A stretch of DNA of 64,000 bases, taken from positions 1 through 64,000 of the forward strand of contig JAFKJU010000016.1 of the NCBI GenBank assembly GCA_017305935.1, in the 5' to 3' direction. Of this stretch, positions 56,810 to 64,000 are shown piece by piece. Numbering within the stretch: the stretch's first letter is position 1; each line of letters opens with the position of its first letter. Below the pieces are notes generated by a model. It saw nothing but the letters and a program-made list of their open reading frames with translations. It did no database searches and was not told the DNA's origin. The translations under genes and the position numbers were made by a program. Source of the DNA: Hyphomicrobiales bacterium. Its GTDB lineage: Bacteria; Pseudomonadota; Alphaproteobacteria; Rhizobiales; Rhizobiaceae.

Positions 56810-57253
56810 ATGACCAAGACCAACGACGTATTCTCTTTCTCCTCCATCGACCCGTCCAAGTTCACCGACAGCTTCCGCGAATTCGCCGAAAAGGGCGTCT
56901 CGCAGTCCAAGGACGCCTTCGCCAAGATGAAGACCGCCGCCGACGAAGCCGCCAAGACTGTCGAAGCCACTGTTCAGACGGCCCAGGCCGGTTCGATCGA
57001 CCTCGGCCTGAAGGCCATCGACGCCCTGCGCACCAATGCCGAAAACTCGCTTTCGCACATGGAAGCCCTGCTCGGCGTCAAGTCGGTCTCCGAGTTCTTC
57101 GAACTGCAGACCGCCTTTTTGCGCAAGCAGGCCGAAGTCGCCGTCGAGCAGACCAAGGCCATGCAGGCCGCCACCCGTAGCCTGGCTGAAACCGTCTCCA
57201 AGCCGGCCAAGGACGCTGCCGAAAAGGCGATCAGCGGCTTCAAGGCCAACTGA
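56810..57253 (+). CDS. Phasin family protein
   Basis: A 147-residue PHB granule surface protein. FSSIDPSKFTDSFREFAEKGVSQSKDAFAKMKTAADEAAKTVEATVQTAQAGSIDLGLKAIDALRTNAENSLSHMEALLGVKSVSEFFELQTAFLRKQAE is a typical phasin_2 helix bundle. Phasins coat granules and stabilise them. GGAGCGTGCC before ATG 56810. It is divergent from cbrA, with a TGC-rich repeat and a likely -10 (TATATG) in the gap. In S. meliloti the phasin PhaP1 is adjacent to CbrA, which fits both calls. Confidence 0.9.
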   Translation: MTKTNDVFSFSSIDPSKFTDSFREFAEKGVSQSKDAFAKMKTAADEAAKTVEATVQTAQAGSIDLGLKAIDALRTNAENSLSHMEALLGVKSVSEFFELQTAFLRKQAEVAVEQTKAMQAATRSLAETVSKPAKDAAEKAISGFKAN

Positions 57254-57281
57254 TCCTCCTTTCCCCCACCTTGACGATGCG

Positions 57282-57304
57282 GCCGGGCTTTTTAGCCCGG
57301 CTTT
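57282..57304 (+). terminator. Terminator of the phasin gene
   Basis: GCCGGGCT at 57282-57289, TTTT loop, AGCCCGGC at 57294-57301, TTT. It lies 29 bases after the phasin stop and before the tRNA gene. Confidence 0.85.
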
Positions 57305-57385
57305 GCATTAAATCTGCATCAGGGACTTGCAAATCCCGAAAACTCGCCGTATGTGACGGTCCAACGGCGCCGGCAGGCGTTCTGT

Positions 57386-57462
57386 GCGGTTGTAGCTCAG
57401 TTGGTTAGAGCGCAGGTTTGTGGCACCTGAGGTCGGAGGTTCGAGACCCCCCAACCGTACCA
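57386..57462 (+). tRNA. tRNA-His (anticodon GTG)
   Basis: A 77-base cloverleaf starting GCGGTTGTAGCTCAGTTGGT and ending CAACCGTACCA. The anticodon stem CAGGT/ACCTG holds loop TTGTGGC with GTG at 57420-57422. The acceptor 5' GCGGTTG pairs with CAACCGT, so base pair 1-72 is G-U and the discriminator is A73. Ordinary bacterial tRNA-His has C73 and an extra G-1; alphaproteobacteria are known for lacking both. The encoded CCA is present. It is followed by a restriction-modification pair, a common position for integrated cassettes. Confidence 0.93.
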
Positions 57463-57570
57463 TTTCCCCTTGATGGCGATATTCCCTTTCTCGACACGCT
57501 GTTGAGCGGTTTTCCTCGTTTACCGTCTGAGTTTTTCCTTTCCGATCCGGCTTGACTTTGGTTTATTTTG

Positions 57571-57585
57571 GAACAAAATAAGAAC
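57571..57585. promoter_or_regulatory. LexA (SOS) box of the alphaproteobacterial type
   Basis: GAACAAAATAAGAAC equals GAAC-N7-GAAC, the reverse complement of the alphaproteobacterial LexA direct repeat GTTC-N7-GTTC. A -35-like CTTGAC (57551-57556) lies just upstream and the box would cover the -10. It precedes the methyltransferase gene at 57748, with a leader of about 160 bases. Binding not shown. Confidence 0.55.
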
Positions 57586-57747
57586 AAATCACGCAAAGAG
57601 TCAAGCCGGCAAAGGAAGGGCAGCAAGTTGGGGACGCGGGAAATTGGAGAGGGACGGGGGCTTGCGAGTCTGCTATGCAGGTCGCGCGCCAGAACGACAT
57701 ACGGACCCTGTCCCGATGTAGCCGGCGCCGAAACGATCGGAGACCGG

Positions 57748-58407
57748 ATGCTCGACAAGGCCGAAGCCGAAAACCTGCCGGCGGACGATTTCCGCAAGTT
57801 CGTGGACGGACGCCGCTTCGCGACGATCATGGCCGATCCGCCATGGCAGTTCGTCAACCGCACCGGAAAGGTCGCGCCCGAGCACAAGCGCCTGTCGCGC
57901 TACGGCACCATGGCGTTGCCCGACATCATGGCGCTGCCCGTGGCCGACGCCTGCGCCGCCACTGCCCATCTCTATCTCTGGGTGCCGAACGCGCTGCTGC
58001 CGGAAGGCCTTGAGGTGATGCGCGCCTGGGGCTTCCAGTACAAGGCCAATATCGTCTGGCACAAGGTGCGCAAGGACGGCGGCTCGGACGGACGCGGCGT
58101 CGGCTTCTATTTCCGCAACGTTACCGAAATCATCCTGTTCGGCACGCGCGGGAAAAATGCCCGCACGCTGCCGCCGGGGCGTTCGCAGGTAAACTACATT
58201 TCCTCGCGCAAGCGTGAGCATTCGCGTAAACCCGACGAGCAATATCCGCTGATCGAAAGTTGCTCGCCAGGCCCTTATCTGGAAATGTTCGGCCGCGGCG
58301 TGCGTCCCGGCTGGGCGACCTGGGGTAACCAGGCGGATGCGGATTACGAACCCTCGTGGAAGACCTACGCCTATAATTCCGCCAGCGACCAGATCGCCGC
58401 AGAGTAA
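57748..58407 (+). CDS. MT-A70 family DNA N6-adenine methyltransferase
   Basis: A 219-residue methyltransferase. DPPW at residues 30-33 is the MT-A70/N6-adenine catalytic motif, followed by KRLSRYGTMALPDIMALP, AHLYLWVPNALLPEGLEVMRAWGFQYKANIVWHK and NVTEIILFGTRGK. ATG 57748 (GGAGACCGG before it) is preferred over an upstream in-frame TTG at 57568, which would place the LexA box in coding sequence. It is convergent with the BglII-like endonuclease, eight bases apart, so the two should form a type II restriction-modification system, with the enzyme protecting the sites cut by its partner. Confidence 0.85.
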   Translation: MLDKAEAENLPADDFRKFVDGRRFATIMADPPWQFVNRTGKVAPEHKRLSRYGTMALPDIMALPVADACAATAHLYLWVPNALLPEGLEVMRAWGFQYKANIVWHKVRKDGGSDGRGVGFYFRNVTEIILFGTRGKNARTLPPGRSQVNYISSRKREHSRKPDEQYPLIESCSPGPYLEMFGRGVRPGWATWGNQADADYEPSWKTYAYNSASDQIAAE

Positions 58408-58415
58408 GCAGAAGC

Positions 58416-59219
58416 TTACAGAAACGGCAGGATTCCGTCGCGCGCCATCGCCTCTTCCCGGTCTGCGATCTCCTCCAGCGACAGGCCTTCGCCGAAGGCG
58501 ACGATGCGCGCCGGCAGGCCGATCAGCACCAGCGGGCAGGGATTGCCGACGCCGCGATGCACGCGGTCCTCCAGCTTGCTCCAATGGGTGGTGGCGGCGC
58601 CGAACTTGTCGCTGACGAACAGCGCCGACCAGGCATCGGCGAACTGGCCGCCGGCGGCGACCCGCTTGTCCACCGCCTTCTTCTGGCGCGGCGTGCGCGT
58701 CATGCCGAGCGCCTCAAGATCGGCATTGCAGCCGATCTTGCGGTCACGGGCAAAGCGCAGCACCATGGCGCGCATCTCGTCCTGCATCGAGGTGCCGCGC
58801 GTCACGATGATGCCGACAGAGATGGCGCCATCGGCATGCAGTCGCTTGAAGTTTTCGAGATCGCGGTCGAAGAAGGGATCCTTGTTGTTCCACTCGATCT
58901 CCAGCGCGATGACGCCGTTTGCGAAACGCTTGACATGATCGATCTCGTGCGAGATTGCCTCGCGCGCCACGCCGTTGATGCGTTTCTCGACGACAAAATT
59001 CATCTTGGTCCAGCCGATATCGGCAAGCCCGCGCCGCAGCCGCTGCGTGCCCTGTGTCTCGCCGCCGCCCGAGCCGATGATCTCCTCGATCGGGATGGTC
59101 AGCCCGCCGATCACCCGCTCCAGTTCCGCCACCGCGTCGGGAAAATCGACGCTGAGGATCGCCTGCGCATGCGAGTGGATTTCGATCTGGAAGCCGAGGG
59201 TTTTGAGCGTGTCGAACAT
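58416..59219 (-). CDS. BglII/BstYI-like type II restriction endonuclease
   Basis: A 267-residue protein. The block INGVAREAISHEIDHVKRFANGVIALEIEWNNKDPFFDRDLENF (about residues 81-124) with D94, E107 and E109 resembles the BglII/BstYI/BamHI nuclease core, where an Asp and an E-x-(E/Q) pair bind magnesium. BglII and BstYI cut AGATCT and RGATCY. The start at 59219 has GGCGGAGCCC before it. The frame is open 145 codons further upstream, but that part crosses the hairpin repeat and has no family match. Family assignment is from motif memory; specificity is not proven. Confidence 0.65.
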   Translation of the reverse strand: MFDTLKTLGFQIEIHSHAQAILSVDFPDAVAELERVIGGLTIPIEEIIGSGGGETQGTQRLRRGLADIGWTKMNFVVEKRINGVAREAISHEIDHVKRFANGVIALEIEWNNKDPFFDRDLENFKRLHADGAISVGIIVTRGTSMQDEMRAMVLRFARDRKIGCNADLEALGMTRTPRQKKAVDKRVAAGGQFADAWSALFVSDKFGAATTHWSKLEDRVHRGVGNPCPLVLIGLPARIVAFGEGLSLEEIADREEAMARDGILPFL

Positions 59220-59616
59220 GGGGCTCCGCCGGAGTATTTCCAGGAAAAGGATGAAACGGTTTTCCGTCCGAACATCCGTAAGGGTTGGTTTTTGATTCGT
59301 CGCTCGCCAGTTAAGACCATCCGCTGGCGAATGCGCAGCGATTTCGACGTCGGCGGGCGCGACCGTCCGGTTTCGCGACGCACCGGCGGCGATCTCGTCG
59401 GTTCTGTCGCGAATTGGAACGGCCCAGGCGAGCGTGCCCGCTGTCGATCCCTGCACCGCAGGACTTCGCCATTCGCCGTCAACCTTTCCTTTACCAATGC
59501 CGGGCCGGGCCGGGCATATTTTAGCGATTGATTCAGGATTCCCCCGTAACGGTTGAGTTGAGATTGCAGACCCGGCGGACATGAGGTCGGCTGGTGCAGA
59601 AAAACGGGGTTTGCAC
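59220..59616. other. Intergenic region between endonuclease gene and bcsA
   Basis: A 397-base gap between divergent genes. It holds hairpin repeat copy C next to the endonuclease start, a GC-rich middle, and an ATTTTAGCGATTGATTC stretch near 59520 that could hold the bcsA promoter. No convincing gene. Confidence 0.5.
59233..59281 (+). repeat. Rhizobial hairpin repeat, copy C
   Basis: AGTATTTCC, then GGAAAA, loop GGATGAAACGG, TTTTCC and CGTCCGAACATCC. It has the same layout as copy A with pairing arms. It lies 14 bases upstream of the endonuclease start, in its leader or promoter. Confidence 0.6.
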
Positions 59617-61884
59617 ATGATGTGCGTGAAGTGGCTGGCGCTCGGCGCCGGCATGCTGGGACTGTTCGTACTCTGGTTGCCCCTCAGCCTTCAGGCGCAA
59701 CTCATCCTCAGCTTTGCGGTGCTCGGTTTCATGTTCCTGGCGATGACCCGCCCGGACAGCAAGCCGCTCAGAATGATGACCTTCGTCTTCGCCGGCATCA
59801 TCGCCTTGCGTTATGCCTATTGGCGCACGACGCAGACCCTGCCGGATATATCCGAGCCGCTGAACTTCGTGCCGGCGATCATTCTTTATCTCGCAGAAAT
59901 GTATTGCCTGGCGATGCTGGCGGTCAGCCTGTTCATGCTTGCCGATCCGCTGCGCCGCGTGGCGCCGGTGCCGAAATCGCGCGAGGCGCTGCCGACCGTC
60001 GACGTCTTCATCCCGAGCTACAACGAGGATCCCGAGCTTCTGGCGCTGACGCTCGCCGCCGCCAAGTCGATGATCTACCCGAAGGAAAAACTCACCGTTT
60101 ACCTGCTGGATGACGGCGGCACCGAGCAGAAGCGCAGCCAGAAAGATCCCAAGCTCGCCATGGCCGCCCAGCGCCGGCATGAGAAGCTGAAGGCGCTCTG
60201 CGCCGCCATGGATGTGCGCTACCACACCCGCAAGCGCAACGAACACGCCAAGGCCGGCAATCTCAACGAGGGCCTGGCCGTCTCCACCGGCGAACTGGTC
60301 GTCGTCTTCGATGCCGATCATGCGCCGGTGCGCGAATTCTTGAAGGAGACCGTCGGCTTCTTCGCCGAGGACGACAAACTGTTCCTCGTCCAGACCCCGC
60401 ATTATTTCCTCAATCCCGATCCGCTGGAAAAGAACCTCAGGACCTTCGCGCGCATGCCGTCCGAGAACGAGATGTTCTATTCCATCCTGCAGCGCGGGCT
60501 GGACAAGTGGAACGCCGCCTTCTTCTGCGGCTCGGCCGCCGTGCTGCGCCGCAAGGCGCTGGAAACGACGGGCGGCTTCGCCGGTCAGTCGATAACAGAG
60601 GATTGCGAAACGGCGCTGGCGCTGCATTCGAAGGGCTGGCACAGCGTCTATGTCGACAAGCCGCTGATCGCCGGGCTGCAGCCGGAAACCTTCGTTTCCT
60701 TCATCGGCCAGCGGGCGCGCTGGTGCCAGGGCATGTTGCAGATCCTCATCCTCAACCGCCCCTTCCTGGCGCGTGGCCTGACGATGGCGCAGCGCATCTG
60801 CTATGCCGGCATCAATCTCTTCTGGCTGTTTCCGCTGTCGCGGCTGGTCTTCATGTTCGCGCCGCTGCTCTACATCTTCTTCTCGCTGGAGATTTACGAG
60901 GCGAACATCATGGAGTTCGCCTCCTATGCGCTGACCTATCTGGTCTCCTCCTTCGCGATGCAGAGCTATCTTTATGGCCGGGTGCGCTGGCCCTGGGTGT
61001 CGGAGCTTTATGAATATGTGCAGTCGGTCATGCTGTTCGGCTCGATCCTCAGTGTCGTGCGCAATCCGCGCAAGCCGACCTTCAACGTCACCGCCAAGGG
61101 CCAGACGCTGGACAAGAGCGGTCTCTCGGCGGTGGCGCGGCCCTATTTCCTGATCTTCTTCCTGCTGCTGGCCGCCGCCCTTTACTCCGCCTGGCGATAT
61201 GTGACGGAGCCGGCCGCCTCCGAACTGCTGCTGATCGTCGCCGGCTGGAACCTCATCAATCTCGGCCTCGCCGGTGCCGCGCTCGGCGTCGTTGCCGAAC
61301 GGCGCGAGCTGCGCCGCAACCAGCGCCTGCCGGTGCGCCGCCATGCGCTGATGCATATCGGCGGGAGGCTGCATTCGATCCTGATACACGATGCCTCCAG
61401 CGGCGGCATTTCCGTCGAGTTCATCGAGGGCGATGCCCCGCAGGCGACGGCCGACGCGCCGCTGGCCGGCATGGTCGAGCTGCGCCGCAACGGCCAGGAG
61501 CTGACCTTCGACGTGGTGCAGCGCGGCACACGCGGCAGCGACGGCGCAATCCACTACGGCTTTGCCTATGCCGAGCGTTCGCCGCGCACCTTCCTGGCGA
61601 TCGCCGAACTGATGTATTCCGATCAGACGGTGCTGCAGGAGCGGCTGACCCGTCGCCAGGTGCGGCTCGGCTTCTTTGCCGGGACATTTCGCTTTGCCGG
61701 CTGGACGATCGGCGAAACCCTGCGCGCCATGCGCTATGCCATCGGCCTCATTCGCGAGCAGGCGGTCAAATCCGTGGACGATGCGCCGATGGTCCTTCCC
61801 GCGAAGGACATGCCCGAACCCATGCCGGCCCCGGTCGCCGCTCCTCTTGCTCCTGCCGTCGATGGAGTTCGCGCCTATGGTTGA
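59617..61884 (+). CDS. bcsA: Cellulose synthase catalytic subunit BcsA
   Basis: An inner-membrane processive glycosyltransferase joining UDP-glucose into beta-1,4-glucan, 755 residues. N-terminal helices (about 5-110), GT2 domain with DDG (165-167), DADHAP (232-237), TED (327-329) and QRARW (365-369), then more helices and a PilZ domain with RRNQR (566-570) and DASSGG (592-597), both intact for c-di-GMP activation. The ATG at 59617 is used; ATG 59581 (12 codons up) is an alternative. Its last 8 bases overlap the bcsB start. Confidence 0.95.
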   Translation: MMCVKWLALGAGMLGLFVLWLPLSLQAQLILSFAVLGFMFLAMTRPDSKPLRMMTFVFAGIIALRYAYWRTTQTLPDISEPLNFVPAIILYLAEMYCLAMLAVSLFMLADPLRRVAPVPKSREALPTVDVFIPSYNEDPELLALTLAAAKSMIYPKEKLTVYLLDDGGTEQKRSQKDPKLAMAAQRRHEKLKALCAAMDVRYHTRKRNEHAKAGNLNEGLAVSTGELVVVFDADHAPVREFLKETVGFFAEDDKLFLVQTPHYFLNPDPLEKNLRTFARMPSENEMFYSILQRGLDKWNAAFFCGSAAVLRRKALETTGGFAGQSITEDCETALALHSKGWHSVYVDKPLIAGLQPETFVSFIGQRARWCQGMLQILILNRPFLARGLTMAQRICYAGINLFWLFPLSRLVFMFAPLLYIFFSLEIYEANIMEFASYALTYLVSSFAMQSYLYGRVRWPWVSELYEYVQSVMLFGSILSVVRNPRKPTFNVTAKGQTLDKSGLSAVARPYFLIFFLLLAAALYSAWRYVTEPAASELLLIVAGWNLINLGLAGAALGVVAERRELRRNQRLPVRRHALMHIGGRLHSILIHDASSGGISVEFIEGDAPQATADAPLAGMVELRRNGQELTFDVVQRGTRGSDGAIHYGFAYAERSPRTFLAIAELMYSDQTVLQERLTRRQVRLGFFAGTFRFAGWTIGETLRAMRYAIGLIREQAVKSVDDAPMVLPAKDMPEPMPAPVAAPLAPAVDGVRAYG

Positions 61885-64000
61885 GACCATGTCGATCCGC
61901 CGCCTTGGCCTGACGCTGCTGCTGACCGGAGCGCTTTCGCCCGCCGCTTTCGCCGGCAGTTTCCGCCTGTTGCCGGAGGCCGAGACGCCCCCGGTCGCAC
62001 CCGCCGCGCCGGCCCTGGCCATACCGACCGCCGCTGCATCGACCCCCTCCGCATCGACCCCCTCCGCATCGACCTTGGTCGTCCCCGCTGCGCCGGAAAA
62101 ACCCGCCGTCTCGCTGCTGCCGGCCATGCCGCAAGCCCCGGCCAAAGCTGCCGTCTCCGCCGCGCCGTCCAATCTCGTGCCTTTCGAGCAGGGCGCGAAC
62201 CGGCTGGAACTGACCGGCGAGGACGACACCACGATCCTGAGCTTCTATGCGAGCGCCGAGCAGGTCGCCGCCGGCGGCAGCCTGCAGATCGCCTATCGCA
62301 ACGCCGTTTCGGTGCTGCCCGATACCGGAACGGTCGAGGTCGGCGTCAACGGCCGCCCGGCCGGTTCCTTCGCCATCCGCTCGCCGAACGGGCTGAAGCT
62401 CGAAACCCTGCCGCTTTCTGCCGGCAGCCTGAGGATCGGCCGCAACGAGGTGAGCTTGCGCGCCCGCCAGCGCCATCGCGTCGATTGCAGCATCGATGCC
62501 ACCTATGAATTGTGGACGCGGCTCGACCCGGCGCTGAGCGGCTTTCTCGCGGGTGCGCCGGCGCGCTTCTCGGCCCTGGACGAACTGATGGGCCTTGGCC
62601 GCAATGCCGCCGGGGTCACCGATATCCGCCTCGTCGTCGCCAGAGGCGCGAGCGCCGCCGCCCTCAGCGAAAGCGCCAGGGTCGTGCAGGCGCTTGCCCT
62701 GTTTCTCAATCGCGACGATCTCGTCGTCAGCACAGGCGAGACCGGAGGCCAGGGATCGGGCATCGATCTCTATGTCGGCGCCGCCATCGATCACTTCCAG
62801 ACCGAGGAGGGCAGGCGGCTGCTGTCGGCGGCTCCGGCCGGGCTGTCGCTGCGTGCGGGGTCGGTTCCCGGGCGCGCCATCGTGCTGCTCCAGGGGGCGA
62901 CGGGGGCGGAGCGAACCGCCAACCTGCTCTCGGCGCTGCGCGGGCCAATGCGCGCGGGCCTCGAAAGCGGCGTCATTTCCGGGCGCTGGGGCGAAGTCGC
63001 CGGCGAAGCCGGAAGCCGCTTTACACTCAAGGAGGCGGGCTATGTGACGGCGCCGTTCGCCGGCCGCTTGGCGCGCACCGATTTTGACCTGCGCATGCCC
63101 GCCGATTTCTATCCCGCCGACTACGATACGATCGATTTCTACCTGCATGGCGCGACCGCGCCGGGGCTGCTGCCGGGCGCGAAGCTGCTGGTGAGGGTCA
63201 ACGAGCGGGTGGTGACCAGCCTGCCGCTTCGCGATTCCAACGGCGAGCAGTTCGACCGCAAGCGCGTCAAGCTGCCGATGCGCGCCTTCCGCCCGGGCGT
63301 CAACCGCATCGACATCATGGCCGAGCTGCCGGTGGCGGCGGATGGTGTCTGCGCGCCGCAGATGGCGGCGCAGGAAAAGCCGCGCTTCATCCTGCTCGAC
63401 GATTCCACGATTGAAATTCCCGCGCTTGCCCGCCTCGGCCGGCTGCCCGATCTCGGGGCGCTCTCCGGCTCGGCCTATCCCTTTGGCGACGGCAAGCCCT
63501 TCGACGTCTTCATCGACAGCCAGGAGCCGGCCGCCATCGCCGGCGCGCTGACGACGCTGGCGCATCTCAGTCTGGCCGCCCGCAAGCCGCTCGGCGCCGA
63601 CATCCGCTTCGGCGCTCCGGCGGAAGAGGAAGGCCGCAATGCGCTGGTCATCGCCACCCGTGCAGCCCCGGCCACGCCGCTGCCGTCCGATGGCCCGGCC
63701 AAGGATGGCGATCCCTTTGCCAGCCTCGGCGCTGCGGCACCCGATGCCATGACCACCGCCACCGTCAGCGCCGCACCGGCCACGCCGGTTGCCGATACGC
63801 AGGAGTTGCTGCAAGCCTTCCAGGAATCGACAGCCGTCGATCAGTCGCAGACCGGCTGGACGACACAGGCGCAGACGCAGGTGGTATCGCTGCTCAGCCG
63901 CTTCCGTCATTGGCTGAACTACGAGGATGCCTCCGCCGCCGACGCCTCGGCCGAGACCGGGGCGTTGCTCACCGTCTCGCAGAGCCTGTCGCCGTCCGGC
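61877..64000 (+). CDS. bcsB: Cellulose synthase regulatory subunit BcsB (cut by window end)
   Basis: The frame is open from ATG 61877 to the window end (708 codons). The signal peptide MVETMSIRRLGLTLLLTGALSPAAFAG is followed by a Pro/Ala/Ser-rich linker with a short tandem repeat, then carbohydrate-binding-like domains: LELTGEDDTTILSFYASAEQVAAGGSLQIAYRNAVSVLPDTGTVEVGVNGRPAGSFAIRSPNG, characteristic of BcsB. It is periplasmic, normally anchored by a C-terminal helix outside the window, and supports BcsA. The start overlaps bcsA. ATG 61889 is an alternative. Confidence 0.9.
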   Translation, partial: MVETMSIRRLGLTLLLTGALSPAAFAGSFRLLPEAETPPVAPAAPALAIPTAAASTPSASTPSASTLVVPAAPEKPAVSLLPAMPQAPAKAAVSAAPSNLVPFEQGANRLELTGEDDTTILSFYASAEQVAAGGSLQIAYRNAVSVLPDTGTVEVGVNGRPAGSFAIRSPNGLKLETLPLSAGSLRIGRNEVSLRARQRHRVDCSIDATYELWTRLDPALSGFLAGAPARFSALDELMGLGRNAAGVTDIRLVVARGASAAALSESARVVQALALFLNRDDLVVSTGETGGQGSGIDLYVGAAIDHFQTEEGRRLLSAAPAGLSLRAGSVPGRAIVLLQGATGAERTANLLSALRGPMRAGLESGVISGRWGEVAGEAGSRFTLKEAGYVTAPFAGRLARTDFDLRMPADFYPADYDTIDFYLHGATAPGLLPGAKLLVRVNERVVTSLPLRDSNGEQFDRKRVKLPMRAFRPGVNRIDIMAELPVAADGVCAPQMAAQEKPRFILLDDSTIEIPALARLGRLPDLGALSGSAYPFGDGKPFDVFIDSQEPAAIAGALTTLAHLSLAARKPLGADIRFGAPAEEEGRNALVIATRAAPATPLPSDGPAKDGDPFASLGAAAPDAMTTATVSAAPATPVADTQELLQAFQESTAVDQSQTGWTTQAQTQVVSLLSRFRHWLNYEDASAADASAETGALLTVSQSLSPSG
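62039..62074 (+). repeat. Short in-frame tandem repeat in bcsB
   Basis: Two 15-base units GCATCGACCCCCTCC, plus a partial third, encode Ser-Thr-Pro-Ser-Ala repeats in the linker. Such repeats can change length by slippage without breaking the frame. Confidence 0.6.

Noticed and set aside
57568-57747. N-terminal extension of the methyltransferase from TTG 57568
   Set aside because: It would put the LexA-type box inside the gene and adds Arg/Ser-rich sequence without homology. The ATG 57748 with a GGAG site fits the family.
58416-59654. Long 412-codon version of the endonuclease gene
   Set aside because: The first 145 codons run across hairpin repeat copy C and show no family sequence. The Met at 59219 has a ribosome site.
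59533-62232. Minus-strand open frame of 899 codons opposite bcsA/bcsB
   Set aside because: Antisense artefact of GC-rich coding on the plus strand. The plus strand shows complete cellulose synthase motifs.
61766-63910. Minus-strand open frame of 714 codons opposite bcsB
   Set aside because: Antisense shadow. bcsB runs open on the plus strand with signal peptide and domain features.

Overview
The window is chromosomal DNA from an alphaproteobacterium of the Rhizobiaceae (Ensifer/Sinorhizobium, Rhizobium, Agrobacterium and relatives). The evidence is high GC, two tandem short rhizobial-type flagellins, the motB-motC-motD-rem-flgE-flgK-flgL-flaF-flbT-flgD-fliQ-flhA-fliR order, an aglR-aglEFGAK alpha-glucoside operon, a zwf-pgl-edd operon, a CbrA-type kinase beside a phasin gene, CtrA-type TTAA-N7-TTAA boxes, a GAAC-N7-GAAC LexA box and a tRNA-His with A73. 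No rRNA, CRISPR array, insertion sequence or complete prophage was seen.

Layout. 1-19 kb: the late part of a flagellar regulon, all on the plus strand. It runs from two flagellins through a FliH-like protein, MotB, MotC, MotD/FliK, a lytic transglycosylase and the regulator Rem to hook, junction, export and chaperone genes, ending at a terminator near 19.0 kb. 19-22.5 kb: an ExoP/Wzz-like protein without a kinase domain, folD and a VOC protein. 22.6-30.6 kb: a LacI-family repressor (AglR) divergent from aglE-F-G-A-K for alpha-glucoside uptake and hydrolysis. 30.8-35.3 kb: a degenerate PilZ protein, then the Entner-Doudoroff genes zwf-pgl-edd on the minus strand. 35.4-38.1 kb: puuA/puuB-like putrescine catabolism genes. 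38.3-42.6 kb: a YhiN-type flavoprotein, a gap with one small possible ORF, and a large chemoreceptor. 42.8-46.1 kb: isocitrate lyase divergent from its probable XRE-type regulator. 46.4-50.5 kb: a potFGHI putrescine transporter. 50.5-57.3 kb: an AsmA-like protein, a probable small RNA, CbrA and a phasin. 57.4-59.2 kb: tRNA-His followed by a convergent restriction-modification pair (MT-A70 methyltransferase and BglII/BstYI-like endonuclease), with a LexA-type box in front of the methyltransferase. 59.6-64.0 kb: bcsA and the start of bcsB for cellulose synthesis.

How the parts fit together. The flagellar, chemoreceptor, cell-cycle kinase and cellulose genes concern the choice between swimming and attachment. 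CtrA-type boxes lie before a flagellin, before rem and before cbrA, which suggests cell-cycle control of motility and feedback on the kinase that acts on CtrA. The metabolic genes cover alpha-glucoside use, the Entner-Doudoroff route, putrescine uptake and breakdown, the glyoxylate shunt and PHB granules. Four dispersed copies of a hairpin-forming repeat with changed but still pairing stems, and a second palindromic repeat inside the agl operon, mark recent small-scale genome dynamics. The most novel items are the possibly SOS-linked restriction-modification pair at tRNA-His, a low-GC patch inside flgK, an orphan plus-strand terminator pointing to an unannotated small RNA, and the covarying repeat family.
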